A stretch of DNA of 64,000 nt from Microglena sp. YARC (GCA_022414725.1 CM039462.1:5069751-5133750); one strand, 5' to 3'. Shown: positions 11,330 to 25,800, counted from the first letter of the stretch. Numbers and translations are program-made. Notes: generated by a model not told the origin, from the letters alone.

Positions 11330-11794
11330 CTAGTCGTCCCAAGCAGCATCGGCAGCTCCCAGGTCGGCTCCCATGGAGGGAGCCTTGGCCATGAAGGCGT
11401 ACTTGTCGTCAACCTTCACGGAGCCAGGCCCAACATCGGTTTCCTGACCTCCCAGCTTCATGTTCGCCCTGAGTCGGACACAGAAAGGGAAACGTGTCAA
11501 GAAAGTCTCATTCAGACTACATTATAAAAAAAGGAAAGAAGGGTGGGCGGGAGGAAACTTATATATATGCCCTGAGTCGGACACAGAAAGGGAAACGTGT
11601 CAAGAAAGTCTCATTCAGACTACATTATAAAAAAGGAAAGATGGGTGGGCGGGAGGAAACTTATATATATGCCCTGAGTCGGACATACAAAGGGAAACGT
11701 GTCAAGAAAGTCTCATTCAGACTACATTATATAAAAAGGTAAGAAGGGTGGGCGGGAGGAAACTTATATATATGCCCTGAGTCGGCCCCCCCTC

Positions 11795-11886
<92 letters not shown>

Positions 11887-12624
11887 GAGGGGGGGCAAGG
11901 AAAAAGATTTCGTACTGCATGTTCGATATGGATAGAGAACCGCGAGCAATAGTCGATACAAAAAAAATCATGTCGATACACCCACGGGCGGCCGAGATAC
12001 AAGGGGGGGGGGGGGGAGGGGGGGTCCGACCGTTTTCCCAATTTTATTTGTACCTCGTGTAACTTTATTGCCAGTGGGTTTGGATGCGCGTTCTGAACTC
12101 TGGTCCCCTACGAGGTTCCTAAAGCAGTGGACCCCCCCCACCCACCCACCCACCCACCCACCCACACCACACACACACACACGCACGCACACACACCCCA
12201 GACACACACACACACCACCCGAGCAGACCATCAGGCTCCAGAATAGAAGTTGAGTCGATTAAGCCATGCTAATCATGATAATAAAGTTAGATACGGTAGA
12301 CAGATAAATAGCGCTTTCAGTCCTTTACATACCTTAGTGATCTCCTCCAAGGGTGCGGACGACTGCGGAGCGCTCAAGAAAGTTGTAAAAATACTGAAAT
12401 CTAAATAACTTTGTCCAAACTTGATATTTGTATATTTTGGTTGTATGGTTGGAAAGGCCTTGACGAGATGATGCTCATGGACCCCCCATTCACTATGTTA
12501 TACTGTCTGGGTGCTCAGATATGAGGTCTCGAAGGGGGGGAGGGGGGGGGGGGGGGGGGGGGTCCAGGGGTCAATATAACAACTTTCAAACATGCGGTCT
12601 GCCAACTTTATTCTTGCCCCCCTC

Positions 12625-12711
<87 letters not shown>

Positions 12712-14849
12712 CTGAGTCGGACATACAAAGGGAAACGTGTCAAGAAAGTCTCATTCAGACTACATTATATAAAAAGGAAAGAAGAGTGGGCGGGAGGAAA
12801 CTTATATATATGCCCTGAGTCGGACATAGAAAGGGAAATGTGTAAATAAAGTCTCAGACAGACTACATTATAAAATAAATAAAAGGAAAGAAGGGTGGGT
12901 AGGTGGGAGGAAACTGATATTCGCCCGTAGACGGACACAGAAAGGAGGCCTTTGCCAGACATGATGCCATGGCTACATCGGCATAAGATTATGTATGTGT
13001 ATGAGTGTGTTGGATACAGAAAGGAGGCCTTTGCCAGACACGGTGACACGGCTACATCAACATAATTTTACGTATGTGTATGTGTGTGCCGGTAACAGAA
13101 AGGAGGCCTTTGCCAGACACGGCGACACGGCTAGATCTGCATAAGGTAATGTCTGTGTATGAGTGTGTTGGATACATAAAGGAGGCCTTTGTCAGTCATG
13201 GCAGCATAGCTAAATCGGCTCAAGGTTATCTCTGTGTATGTGTGTGTCGGACAAATTAAGGAGGCCTTTGTCAGACACAATGCCATGGATGAAAAACCTT
13301 GACTAGCTAGCCCGGCCCAAGGTTAAGTGTGTGTGTGTGCATTTATGCCAAATAGGCTAAAGGGCCTTGCCCAACAGTCATAGGAAGGGCTTAACAAGAA
13401 AAATCATTGATGAACAGAACCCCAAACTGTACTGCAAAAGGCACCAAGGCTGTACTGCAAAAGGCACCAAGGCTGTACTGCAAAAGACACCAAGGCTGTA
13501 CTGCAAATGTACTGCATAAGGTACCAACCCAGCACTCACTTGAATGCGGCAGCCAACTGCCGCTCCTCTTGTCTGGCAGACTTGAATGTGTGTGTATCTT
13601 TATTTCTGCCATTCTGTCTGTTTACATGTATGTATGCATGCAAGCAAACACAGAATGTGTGTGTATATATTTTTGCCATTCTGTCTGTCTACATGTATGA
13701 ATGTGTGCACACAAACGCAGAATGTGTGTGTAGGTAGGTCTGCCATTCTGTCTGTCTACAAGTTTGTTTGCATGCGTGCACACATAATGTGTGTATTTGT
13801 TTCTGGCATTCTGTCTGTCTACATGTTTACATGAATGTGTGCATGCAAACTCAGTGTGCGCAACACAAAAAGGTGTCTTGAAACCAACCCAGTACTCACT
13901 TGAACTTGTGTGTATGTATGTTTGCCAGTCTGTCTGTCTACATTTTTGTATGAATGCACGCATGCAAACACGGGATGTGTGTGTACGTCTGTTTGCCATT
14001 CAGTCTATCTGTCTGTCTGTCTGTCTGCATGTTTGTATGAATGCATGCATGCAAACTCAGTGCGCGCAAGAAGGTGTCTTGAAACAAACCCAGTACCCAC
14101 TTGAACGTGTGTGTATGTATGTTTGCCATTCTGTCTATCTACATTTTTGTATGAATGCACGCATGCAAACACGGGATGTGTGTGTATGTATGTTTGCCAT
14201 TCTGTCTGTCTACATGGTTGTATGAATGTGTGAGCAGCACAGAAAGGTGTCTGGGCACCAACCAAGTACTCACTTGAATGCGGCAGCCAACTGTCGCTCC
14301 TCTTGTCTGGCAGACTTGCCTGAGGCAAAGGCAAATGTGTTACCCTGCAACCAAATAGATGGGGGTACAAGTGTGTAAGGGGGTATGAGTATGGGGGTGT
14401 GAGCAAATAGATGGGGGTATGAGCAATAGATGGGGGTATGGGCCATAGATGGGGGTATGAGTATGGGGGTATGATTATGTAAGGGGGGCATGCGTCTGTA
14501 GATAGGGGTATGAGTGTGCAAGGGGGGGTATGAGTATGGGGGTATGAGTACGAAAGGGGTGTGTGCGTATGTAAGTCGACCTTTGTCGAGTAGAACGGAG
14601 TATGTGTATGTTAGTTTGCAGCACTTCCAGGTACATGACAAATTTAGGGACGCGGTATTCAACAGCTAAGTCCTAGGCGTGTTGCAAGCGACGCGGAAAA
14701 TTGGCGGAAAGGGTTGGCTATCGGAGCGACAGGTGGCACTGGAATCGATTGCAGCGGACAGAAGCCAGGATTAATGACTTTGTAAGGGCCAGGGTTACGA
14801 GACGACAGACAACACGGAAATTGGACAACGGGGGCTTCCGCCCCCACAA

Positions 14850-14883
<34 letters not shown>

Positions 14884-17800
14884 CTCAGCAAACAAACTGA
14901 TTTCAGTGGTTTGACTTCATATTTAAAAATTGTTATTTACAAAACATATATTTATATAGTATTATATTTATGTAGTAGGGTTCCCCTCACTAACATGGAA
15001 CCAGGGTACTTCCAAGCGTGCGCTTTTGCACGCTGGCGTGCTGCCTTTTTGAGCCCCACTGCGCGTTTTGTGCAGTTATTTTAAACCCCCTGTGGTCGCA
15101 GCAAGCAATTTTTGCGCTTTTTGCACTACAAAGCGCAGTTTGTTTTTTAAGTGCGCTAAAGCGCTGGCCGATTTGGTCAATGGAAGTACCCTGCATGGAA
15201 CACTTCACCTTCCTAATATATTGCCAATGCTATTCCGGTTCGGCGAATGGTTCATTGGTTGATCATTTGGCTAGACCGAAGAACGTGCCGGGTTCAAATC
15301 CCTAGGGGGGCACTTTAGTGTTCGCGGTCAAGTCAACAGCCATGGTAGCCTCGTCCAGGTAAAGTAGCAGCTCGTTCCCTACCGCTGTAAGAAGGGGCTC
15401 CCTTAAGACCACGCCCTACCAGGCGGTATCATTGTTTGATAATGCCCGCCCTCTCAACCTCCGGGGACCGTTGTTCAACACCTAAGTTACGGTCCAGCCG
15501 CACAGTTAACATACACAATGCTCACAATACAACACAAGGCCTGCCCTCTCAACCTCCGGGGACCGTTGATCAAAGCATAAGTTACGGTCCAGCCGCACAG
15601 TAAACATACACAAGTCTCACCATCTCAACCTCTGGTGACTGCTGTTACACAACTAAGTTGCGGTCCAGCTGCACAGTAACATACACAATGCCCACAACAC
15701 AACACGACACAACACAAGGCTCACCTTCTCAACCTCTGGCGACCTTTGATACACAACTAAGTTGCGGTCCAGCTGCACAGTAAGATACACAATGCCCACA
15801 ACACTACACAAGGCTCACTTTATCAACCTCCGATAGGGCGTCTGAAGTGGTAGTGGTTGGTGTGTACCTCTGGTGACTGCTGTTACACAACTAAGTTGCG
15901 GTCCAGCCGCACAGTATAACACACAAGGCTCACCTTCTTGACCTCTGGGGACCGTTGTTTAACACCTAAGTTACAGTCCAGCTGCACATTAAACATACAG
16001 GCTCACCTTCTCAACCTCTGGGGACTGCTGTTACACAACGCAGTTGCGGTCCAGCTACATAGTAACATACACAATGCTCACAACACTTCACAAGGCTCAC
16101 TTTATCAACCTCCGATAGGGCGTCTGAAGTGGTAGTGGTAGGTGTGTACCTCTGGTGACTGCTGTTACACAACTAAGTTGCGGTCCAGCCGCACAGTATA
16201 ACACACAAGGCTCACCTTCTTGACCTCTGGGGACCGTTGTTTAACACCTAAGTTACAGTCCAGCTGCACATTAAACATACAGGCTCACCTTCTCAACCTC
16301 AGGGGACTGCTGTTACACAACTCAGTTGCGGTCCAGCTACATAGTAACATACACAATGCTCACAACACTACACAAGGCTCACTTTCTCAACCTCCGATAG
16401 GGCGTCTGAAGTGGTAGTGGTAGGTGTGTACCTCTGGTGACTGCTGTTACACAACTAAGTTGCGGTCCAGCCGCACGATAACATGCACAATGCTCACAAC
16501 ACAAAACAACACAGCACAATGCTCACCTTCTCAACCTCCGATAGGGCTGTCTTCTGTGGTAGTGGTAGGTGTGTACCTCTGGTGACCGTTGTTGCACAAC
16601 TAAGTTGCGGCCCAGCCGCACAGTAAACATAATTACATACACAATGCTCACAATACAACACAATGCCCACCATCTCACCCTCTGGTGACCTTTGTTGCAC
16701 AACTTAGGTGCGGTCGAACAACAGGAACATACACAATGCTCACAACACACCACAGCACAATGCTCACAACACAACACATTACTAACAACACAATGCTCAC
16801 AACACAACACAATACTAACAACACAATGCTTACAACACAACACAATACTAACAACACAATGCTCACAACACAACACAATACTAACAACACAACACAATGC
16901 TCACCTTCTCAACCTCCGACAAGGCAGTTATAATCTGGCCGACTAAGATGGCGTCACGGTCACTCCAGAAGGAGGTTGCCTTAAGTCTCAAGTGGTAGTG
17001 GTAGGTGTGTAGGCGTGGTAGTGGTAGGTGTGAAGGCGTGGTAGTGGTAGGTGTGTACCTCTGGTGAACATTGTTACACAACTAATTTTGCGGTCCAGCC
17101 ACACGATAACATGCACAATGCTTATAGCACAACACAGCACAATGCCCACAACACAACACAATACTCACAACTCAACACAATGCTCACCTTCTCAACCTCC
17201 GACAAAGCAATTATAATCTGGCCGACTAAGATGGCGTCATTGTCACTCCAGAAGGAGGTTGCCTTAAGTCTCAAGTGGTAGTGGTAGGTGTGAAGGCGTG
17301 GTAGTGGTAGGTGTGTACTTCTGGTGAACATTGTTACACGGTCCAGCCAAACAGTAAACATAATTACATACACAATGCCCACCTTCTCAACCTCCGACAG
17401 GGCAGTCTTAATCTGGCCAACTAAGAAGGAGTCACGATCACTCCAGAAGGAGGTTGCCCGTCCCTTAGTTCCAGCACGTCCTGTTCGGCCTGCAGTGGTG
17501 TACCGTGTGTGTGTGTTGTGTGTGGGAGTGTGTGTGTGTGTGTGTGGTGGTGGTGGTGGTGTGTGTGTGTGTGTGGGGGGTATAGGTATGTGTGGGGTAT
17601 AGGTATGTGTGGGTGTGGGGTGTATGTGTGGGTGCAGGGGGGGCAACGCAACATCAGTTGCAACGAGGAAAGAGGTTGCACGTCCCTTAGTTCCAGCCCG
17701 TCCTGTTCGACCTGCAGCGGTGTACCGTGTGTGTGTGTGTGTTGTGTGTGTGTGGGGGGTGTATGTGTGTGTGCAGGGGGGTTGACGCAAGATCAGTTGC

Positions 17801-19761
17801 AACGAGGAAATAGGTTGCACGCCCATTAGTTCCTGCACGACCTGCAGTGGTTCAGTGGTAGTGGTAGTGGTGTGTGTGTTTGAAGTGATGTGAAGCAGTG
17901 GTGCTGTGTAGTGGTCGTGGTAGGTGTAGTGGTGTGGTGTAGTGTTGCTTGAAGTGGTAAGTGTAGTGTAGTGGTGCGTGTTTGAAGTGGTGTGGTGTAG
18001 TGGTGCTGCGTAGTGGTAGTGGTAGGTGTAGTGGTGTGTGTTTGAAGCGGTGTGGTGTACTGGTGTGGTGTAGTGGTGTTTGTAGTGTTTGGAGTGGTGT
18101 CTTGTAGTGGTGTGTGTTTGAAGCGGTGTGGTGTAGTGGTGTAGTGGTGTAGTGGTGTTTGGAGTGGTGTAGTGTAGTGTAGTGTAGTGGTGTGGTGTGT
18201 GCGTGTAGTGGTGTGGTGTAGTTGTGATTGAAGTGCTGTAGTGTAGTGGTAAGTGTAGTGCAGTGGTGTGTCAGTTACAACAAATATTAATAATACAGCA
18301 GCACTAATAACAGCAGCACTAACAGCAACAGCAGCACTAACAACAACAGCACTAACAACAGCAGCACTAACAACAACAGCCCCAAAAGCAGCAGCACTAA
18401 CAACAACAGCACTAACAACAGCAGCACTAACAACAGCAGCCCCAAAAGCAGTAGCACTAACAACAACAGCACTAACAACAGCAGCATTAACAACAGCAGC
18501 CCCAAAAGCAGTAGCACTAACAACAACAGCACTAACAACAACAGCACTAACAACAACAGCACTAACAACAACAGCAATAACAGCAGCATTAACAACAGCA
18601 GCCCCAAAAGCAGTAGCATTAACAACAACAGCACTAACAACAGCAGCATTAACAACAACAGCATTAACAACAGCAGCATTAACAACAGCAGCCCCAAAAG
18701 CAGTAGCACTAACAACAACAGCACTTACAACAGCAGCATTAACAACAACAGCACTAACAACAGCAGCACTAACAACACCAGCACTAACAGCAGCATTAAG
18801 AACAGCAGCACTAACAACAACAGCACTAACAACAGCAGCACTAACAGCAGCATTAACAACAGCAGCCCCAAAAGTAGTAGCACTAACAACAACAGCACTA
18901 ACAACAGCAGCATTAACAACAGCAGCCCCAAAAGCAGTAGCACTAAAAACAACAGCATTAACAACAGCAGCATTAACAACAGCAGCCCCAAAAGCAGTAG
19001 CACTAACAACAGCAGCACTAACAACAGCAGCACTAACAACAACAGCACTAACAACAGCAGCACTAACAACAACAGCACTAACAACAGTAGCACTAGCAAC
19101 AACAGCACTAACAGCAGCATGAACAACAGCAGCCCCAAAAGCAGTAGCATTAACAACAACAGCACTAACAACAGCAGCCCCAAAAGCAGTAGCATTAACA
19201 ACAACAGCACTAACAACAGCAGCCCCAAAAGCAGTAGCACTAACAACAACAGCACTAACAACAGCAGCATTAACAACAGCAGCCCCAAAAGCAGTAGCAC
19301 TAACAACAACAACACTAACAACAGCAGCATTAACAACAGCAGCCCCAAAAGCAGTAGCACTAACAACAACAGCACTATCAACAGCAGCACTAACAACAAC
19401 AGCACTAACAACAGCAGCACTAACAACAACAGCACTATCAACAGCAGCACTAACAACAACAGCACTAACAACAACAGCAGCCCTAGAAGCAGCAGCACTA
19501 ACAGCAGCAGCCCTCACGACAGCAGCAACAGTAGCATCTGGCATAGTCAGCTCACCAATGCGATGCACGTAGTCCTCAAAGGTCTTAGGAAGGTCCATGT
19601 TGACAACGTGGCCAATGCCCTTGATGTCCAACCCACGCGACGCAACATCAGTTGCAACAAGGACCCTGACTACTCCCTTACTGAAATCCCGGAGAGCTGC
19701 ATCTCGCTCAGACTGCGTTGGAGGGTGTGTGTATGTTTGGGGGGGGGTGTATGTGTGTGTG

Positions 19762-19818
<57 letters not shown>

Positions 19819-22800
19819 GGTATGTTTGTGTATGTGCGTATGTGTGTGTGTGTGTGTGTGTGTGTGCAGGGGGGAGGGGGGGGGGGGGGGGGGGGAGGGG
19901 CAACATCAGTTGCAACAAGGACCGTGACTACGCCTTACTGAAATCTCGAAATCTAGAGCTGCATCTCGCTCAGACTGTGTGGGGGTGTGGGGGGGGGTAT
20001 GTGTGTGAATGTATGTGTGTGTGTGTATATGTAGGGGGGGGGGGGGGGGGCAACATCAGTTGCAACAAGGACCATGACTAAGCCCTTGCTGAAATCCTGA
20101 ACACCTGCATCTCGCTCAGACTGCGTTGGAGGGTGTGTGTGTGGGGGGGGGGGAGATGTGTGTTTATGTGTGTGTTTGTGTATGTGTCTGTATGAGGGGG
20201 AAATGCGTGTAGGGGGGGTGGGGGATAAGAAAGGCTTCTTTCTGGGCTGTGAGTACTAGGGATCTAACTTGGATTCTTCAGGAAGAGAAATCAACAATAG
20301 TAGCAGCAGCATGCATGGGTTCAGTAGCGTAGTAATCCGATCAGTGAAACAGGAGCCAGAGCAGCATCTCACTCTGACTGTGTTGGTGACTGTATGTATG
20401 TTACAGTCCAGGGGTAGGCCCAATAGGCTAAAGGGACTTGCCCAACCGTAGTGGGAAGGGCTCAAAAAGAAAAAGCATTGATGAACTGAACCCCAAACAA
20501 TCGTTTTACTGACCGGGGCCCTGAGTTTGTGTTACAGTGATCATGTAATTCCACAATACATATATAGAGAGAGTTTGGAGTCATGGAGGTTGAAGTACCC
20601 AAGTGACACCAATGCAGTCAGAGACATCCCTAATGAGAGAAGGGTTGGCTTTTAACGCTTCTGATACCAGAAATGGTTCGCAGCCAACAGTAATGATGAG
20701 AATGGCTTGATTCCCTTTACATCCGCCTTACATAAACGGGATCAGATTCGTTCTATAGCACAGTTTAGAATGGGCTCCCATTGGCTGAACACAGAAAGAA
20801 TGAGGGTAAAGGATGGAGCACACATCCCTCGTTCAATGAGACACTGTCAACTTGTGTGGGTTCCAAAAACCTGAGGATGAAATGCATCTGTTTGAGTGCT
20901 CTTTTTATAACGATATTCGCCTCCGCTACCAGAAGCTGTTTACAGATATTTATAGGCATCTCCATGAGGATACCGACTTAACCTGAACTCTGGGATACCA
21001 CATTCAGAACCTTTATGAATGGAAATGGCACTAAGACGTTTTGGAGCAACCCAGCCGACTATCTTTCTACTTGTAGAAGAGCAAGACAGGAAGCCCTGGA
21101 CTGCTTAGTGGCACCCTCATTTATTCTCCCTTTTTTCTTTTGACTTCTCATTTGTTAGCTTCTTACCTCCGCCACTGTTCGTGTTATAGATCTGGGTCCT
21201 GCTCTAGGGGGTTCAATACCTACGCCACCAAAACAGTGGTTGGGAGTTTGGTTTGTTTGTCCTCGACACACCCCTGATTTAATGGGGTTTTTTGCTTTGA
21301 GGGTGCGTTTTCTTTTTGTTTGAAGCACAGAGTCTCATACACCCTTGCGGTGTCAAGTAGACTTTAGCATGAAATGTAATGTAAGAGCACAGCTTTTCTT
21401 GTCAAGTACCAGCAGCAGCTTCTAGGCAGCTCCCTTGGCTTGCTACCCTGCCAAACATATAGCAACAAAGTCATCTGGAAAATGTCATAATCATCTTTCC
21501 AATACTGTTAACAGGTTTGAGTGCCAGCAAACAGGCTGGCCCCCTCAATCTCACGCCTCGTAATAAGGCGAACTAATTATTTATTTGAAAGCTTGGGGGC
21601 AAGCACAAAGACAGGCTCGGGGAGCTGCCTAGAAGCTACTGCTCGTAGCTGAAAAGAAAAGCTATGGAGTGTTGACCTATCACAATATGGCCATGGGCAT
21701 GCCTCTATTGGTGTCTCAATTTGCGTCGCGTGTAAAATAATGTGTAGTTCCCCACACGAAGGTGTGTTCTTAAGAAACTACCAGCGTATCTTGTGTGTTC
21801 AGCGCTGTACTGTGCTCGTAGCTGAAAATAAAAGCTATGGAGTGTAGAACTATCACAATATGACCACAGACATGCCTCAATTTTCGTTGCATGTACAATA
21901 CGGTGTAGTTCCCCGCACAAAGGTGTGTTCTCAAGAAACCACCAACGTATCTTGTGTGTTTGGCGCTGCACTGTGCTCGTGCCTGAAAATAAAAGCTATG
22001 GAGCGTAGACCTATCACAATATGACCACAGACATGCCTCTATTTTCGTTGCATGTACAATACGGTGTAGTTCCCCGCACGAAGGTGTGTTCAAGAAACTA
22101 CAAGCGTATCTTGTGTGTTTGGCGCTATACTGTGCTCGTAGCTGAAAAGAAAAGCTATGGTACTGAAGTAGTCACAACAGTGAACAAATCCTGGCACTTG
22201 CACTGGCCAGCAACGCGGAAAAATGGCGGAGAGTGTTGGCTATCGGAGCGACAGGTAGCACCAGAATCAGCTGTATTAAACCGAAGCCTGGGTTTACGAC
22301 AGGCCCTGGGGCCAGTTAGGGCCAGGGTTTCTTGTGGCCTGACAGAAGGTTGGTCAAACAGACAACGGGGTGTCCCTGGGGGCATCCGCCCCCCCCATAA
22401 GGGGGGGCTCTGAGGGGGGGAACCGATATGCCATCAAATCGCTGAGACTCATATAATTCAGCTAATCGCATCGGGTCTTGCGCTCTAGAAAGACCACTGT
22501 CAGTTGAAGTGTACAGAACACAACCAAGCCCAAAAGCATGGCACACTCACCTGCCCTAGGCCTCCATGCAACGCCACTGCCGAGATATCCTCTGACCGCA
22601 GGGACTCCGCTACTTCATTGCATCGGGTCTTGCGCTCAACAAAGACCACTATCGGTTGAATTGTACAGAACACAACCAAGCCCCAAAGCATGGCATACTA
22701 ACCTGCCCTAGGCCCCCATGCAAGGCAAGCCTAACCATGCCGCACTAACCTGCCCTAGGCCTCCATGCAACACCACTGCCAAGATGCCATGTAACCGCAG

Positions 22801-25800
22801 TCAGTCCGCTACTTCATCACATCGGGTCTTGCACTCAACGAAGTCCACTGTTGGTTGAATTGTACAGGACGCAACCAAGCCCAAACCATTCGCACCAACC
22901 TGCCCAAGGCCTCCATGCAACGCAACCGCCAAGATGCCATATAACCGCAGTCAGTCCGCAACTTCATCGCATCGGGTCTTGCACTCAACAAAGACCACTG
23001 CCAGACGAATTGTACAGAACACAACCAAGCCCAAAAGCATGGCACACTCACCTGCCCTAGGCCTTCCTGCAAGGCAAGCCTAACCATGCCATACTAACCT
23101 GCCCTAGGCCTCCATGCAACGCCACTGCCGAGATGTCTTCTGACCGCAGGGATTCCGCCACTTCATCGCATCGGGTCTTGCGCTCAACAAAGACCACTGT
23201 AAGACACATAGGAGGGCCTCCAGTGGTGCCCTGGTGAGCTTCTTCTCCCAGTAGAGCTATCAGCAGCTCCAGCTTGTTCTCAGGTGAAGAGTGCTCTAGT
23301 GACTGGGCCACATTGGCGGTGGGGGTGCTAACAGCTCCAACCTGCATGGTGGTGCAGAGTGCAGCTGTTGTGGAGGACCTGGGTAAGAGTGCTGTAGTGT
23401 CTGGGCAGCGTTGGCGATGGGGTTGCTAACCGCTCCAACCTGCGCGGGTGGTGTGGTGATGGGGTTTGGTGGTGTGTTGTGGTGTGTGGTGGTGTGTGGT
23501 GGTGGGTGGTCTTGCGCTCAACAAAGGACACTGTAAGACACATAGGAGGGTCTCCAGTGGTACCCTGGTGTGCTTCTTCTCCTATGAGAGCTATCAACGG
23601 GTCCGGCTTGTTCTCAGGTGAAGAGTGCTCTAGTGTCTGGGCCACATTGGCGGTGGGGGTGCTAACCGCTCCAACCTGCATGGATGTGGTGGTGGGTGGT
23701 GGTGGTGTGGTGGTGATAGGGTGTGGTGGGTTAGAGTGCTGCAGTGTCTGGGCCACATTGGTGGTGGGGGTGCTAACCGCTCCAACCTGCATGGATGTGG
23801 TGGTGGGTGGTGGTGTGGTGGTGATGGGGTGTGGTGGGTTAAAGTGCTGTGGTGTCTGGGCCACATTGGCGGTTGGGGTGCTGACAGCTCCAACCTGCAC
23901 GGGTGGTGTGGTGGGTGGTGATGTGGTGGTGATAGGGTGTGGTGGTGGGTTAGAGTGCTGTAGTGTCTGGGCCACATTGGTGGTGGGGGTGCTAAGAGCT
24001 CCAACCCGCATGGTGGAGCAGAGTATGGTGGTTATAGTGCAGTTGCTGTGGAAGAGCCGGGTTAAAGTGCTGTAGTGTCTGGGCCACATGGACAGCTAGC
24101 TAGAAAACAACCTGAATGGTTCAAATACAGTACCCCCCCCCCCCCACCCACTCCCCCCCTCTCCTCCACCCTCTAGCCCCCCTCCTCCACCCCTTCAACC
24201 CCCCTCCCCTCCCTCTTCCCACCCCTCTAACACCGCTCCTCCACACCCTTCAACCCCCCTCCGCCCCCCTCCATCCCCCCTCCTCCATCCCCACCCCCAG
24301 ATACACCACACATCCCACCATACAGAGCAAAAGATTCAGACGCGATACCCATCTTGATGGTAACAGGGTTGTTCAGGTAGCCATTGGCCAGATTCTCAAT
24401 ATCCTTAGGCATGGTGGCACTGAAAGACAGCCCAGTACCCCAAATCGTTTCAATGTGTGAAGTTTGGGTTCTCCCTCCCCCCACCCCACTACCACCACCA
24501 TCACCACCACACACACAGACCAAAAACTTCCCACAGATAAGTATGCAGACACGATACCTCCCTTGATGGTAACAGGGTTGTTCAGGTAGCCATTGCCCAG
24601 ATTCTCGATCTCCTTAGGCATGGTGGCACTGAAAGACAGCCAAGTACCCCAAATCGTTTCAATGTGTGAAGTTTGGGTTCCCCCACCCCCCACCCCACTA
24701 CCACCACCATCACCACCACACACACAGACCAAATACTTCCCACAGATAAGAATTTGGACGCGATACCTCCCTTGATGGTAACAGGGTTGTTCAGGTAGCC
24801 ATTGCCCAGATTCTCAATCTCCTTAGGCATGGTGGCACTGAAAGACAGCCAAGCACCCCAAATCATTTGGGTGTGTGAAGTTTGGGTTCTCCCTCCCTCC
24901 ACCCCACTACCACCACCATCACCACCACACACACAGACCAAATATCTCCCACAGATGAGCATTCAGACGTGATATCTACCTTGATGGTTACAGGGTTGTT
25001 CAGGTAGCCATTGGCCAGATTCTCAATCTCCTTAGGCATGGTGGCGCTGAACAGCAGTGTCTGGTGGGGGGTGGGAAGGCACGACATAACCTCCTTGATT
25101 TGAGGCTCAAAACCCATGTCCAACATCCGATCAGCCTCGTCAAGAACAATGAAGGAGACGCGGGCCAGGTTGGTGTTTTTTTGCTGCAGGTGATCGATGA
25201 AGCGGCCTGGGGTGGCGACCACGATTTCAACTCCATTGCGCAGCTCGTGGCGTTGCTCGTGCATCTGTGGCAAAGGGGGGGAGGAGGGGTGTGTGTGTGG
25301 AGGGGGGAGGGGGAGGGGGGAGGGGGGAATGGAGGGGGTAGAGGGGGTATGGAGAAGGGAAGGATGAGGTTGGAGGGAGGATGGAGGGGGGAGTACGGGG
25401 TTGGAGGGGGATTGGAGAAGGGAGAGGGGGTTGGAGGGGGATGGAGGGGGGAGGAGGGGGTTGGAGGGGGGATGGAGGGGGGACGAGGGGTTGGAGGTGG
25501 ATTGGAGAGGGGAGGAGGGTGTTGGAGGGGGGATGGAGGGGGAGGAGGATGTTGGAGGGGATTGGAGGTGGAAGGAGGGGGTTGGAGGCGGTATGGAGGG
25601 GTAGGAGGGGGGTGGAGGGGGTATGGAGGGGGACGAGGGGTTGGAGGGGGATGGAGGGGTGGAGGAGGGGGGGGTGGAGGAGGGGTGGAGGGGTGGATGG
25701 GAGGGGGGAAGGAGGGGGGGGTGGAGGGGGGTTGAAGGGGAAGGAGGGGGTCAGAGGGGGGATAGAGGGGGAAGGAGGGGGTTGGACGGGTGAAGGAGGG

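Noticed and set aside
11330..14344. A separate small gene ending WDD
   Set aside because: Exons at 14,344-14,274 and 11,468-11,330 continue the helicase frame in phase and match the expected helicase C-terminus ([10 protein letters not shown]..., DDKYAFM..., AWDD), so they are its last two exons.
17826..19631. 601-codon minus-strand open frame (Val/Ala/Ser-rich), with overlapping poly-Leu and Thr/Ala frames
   Set aside because: Only its first part is helicase exon 6; the rest is the AAC/AGC trinucleotide satellite, open in several frames because the repeat lacks stops.
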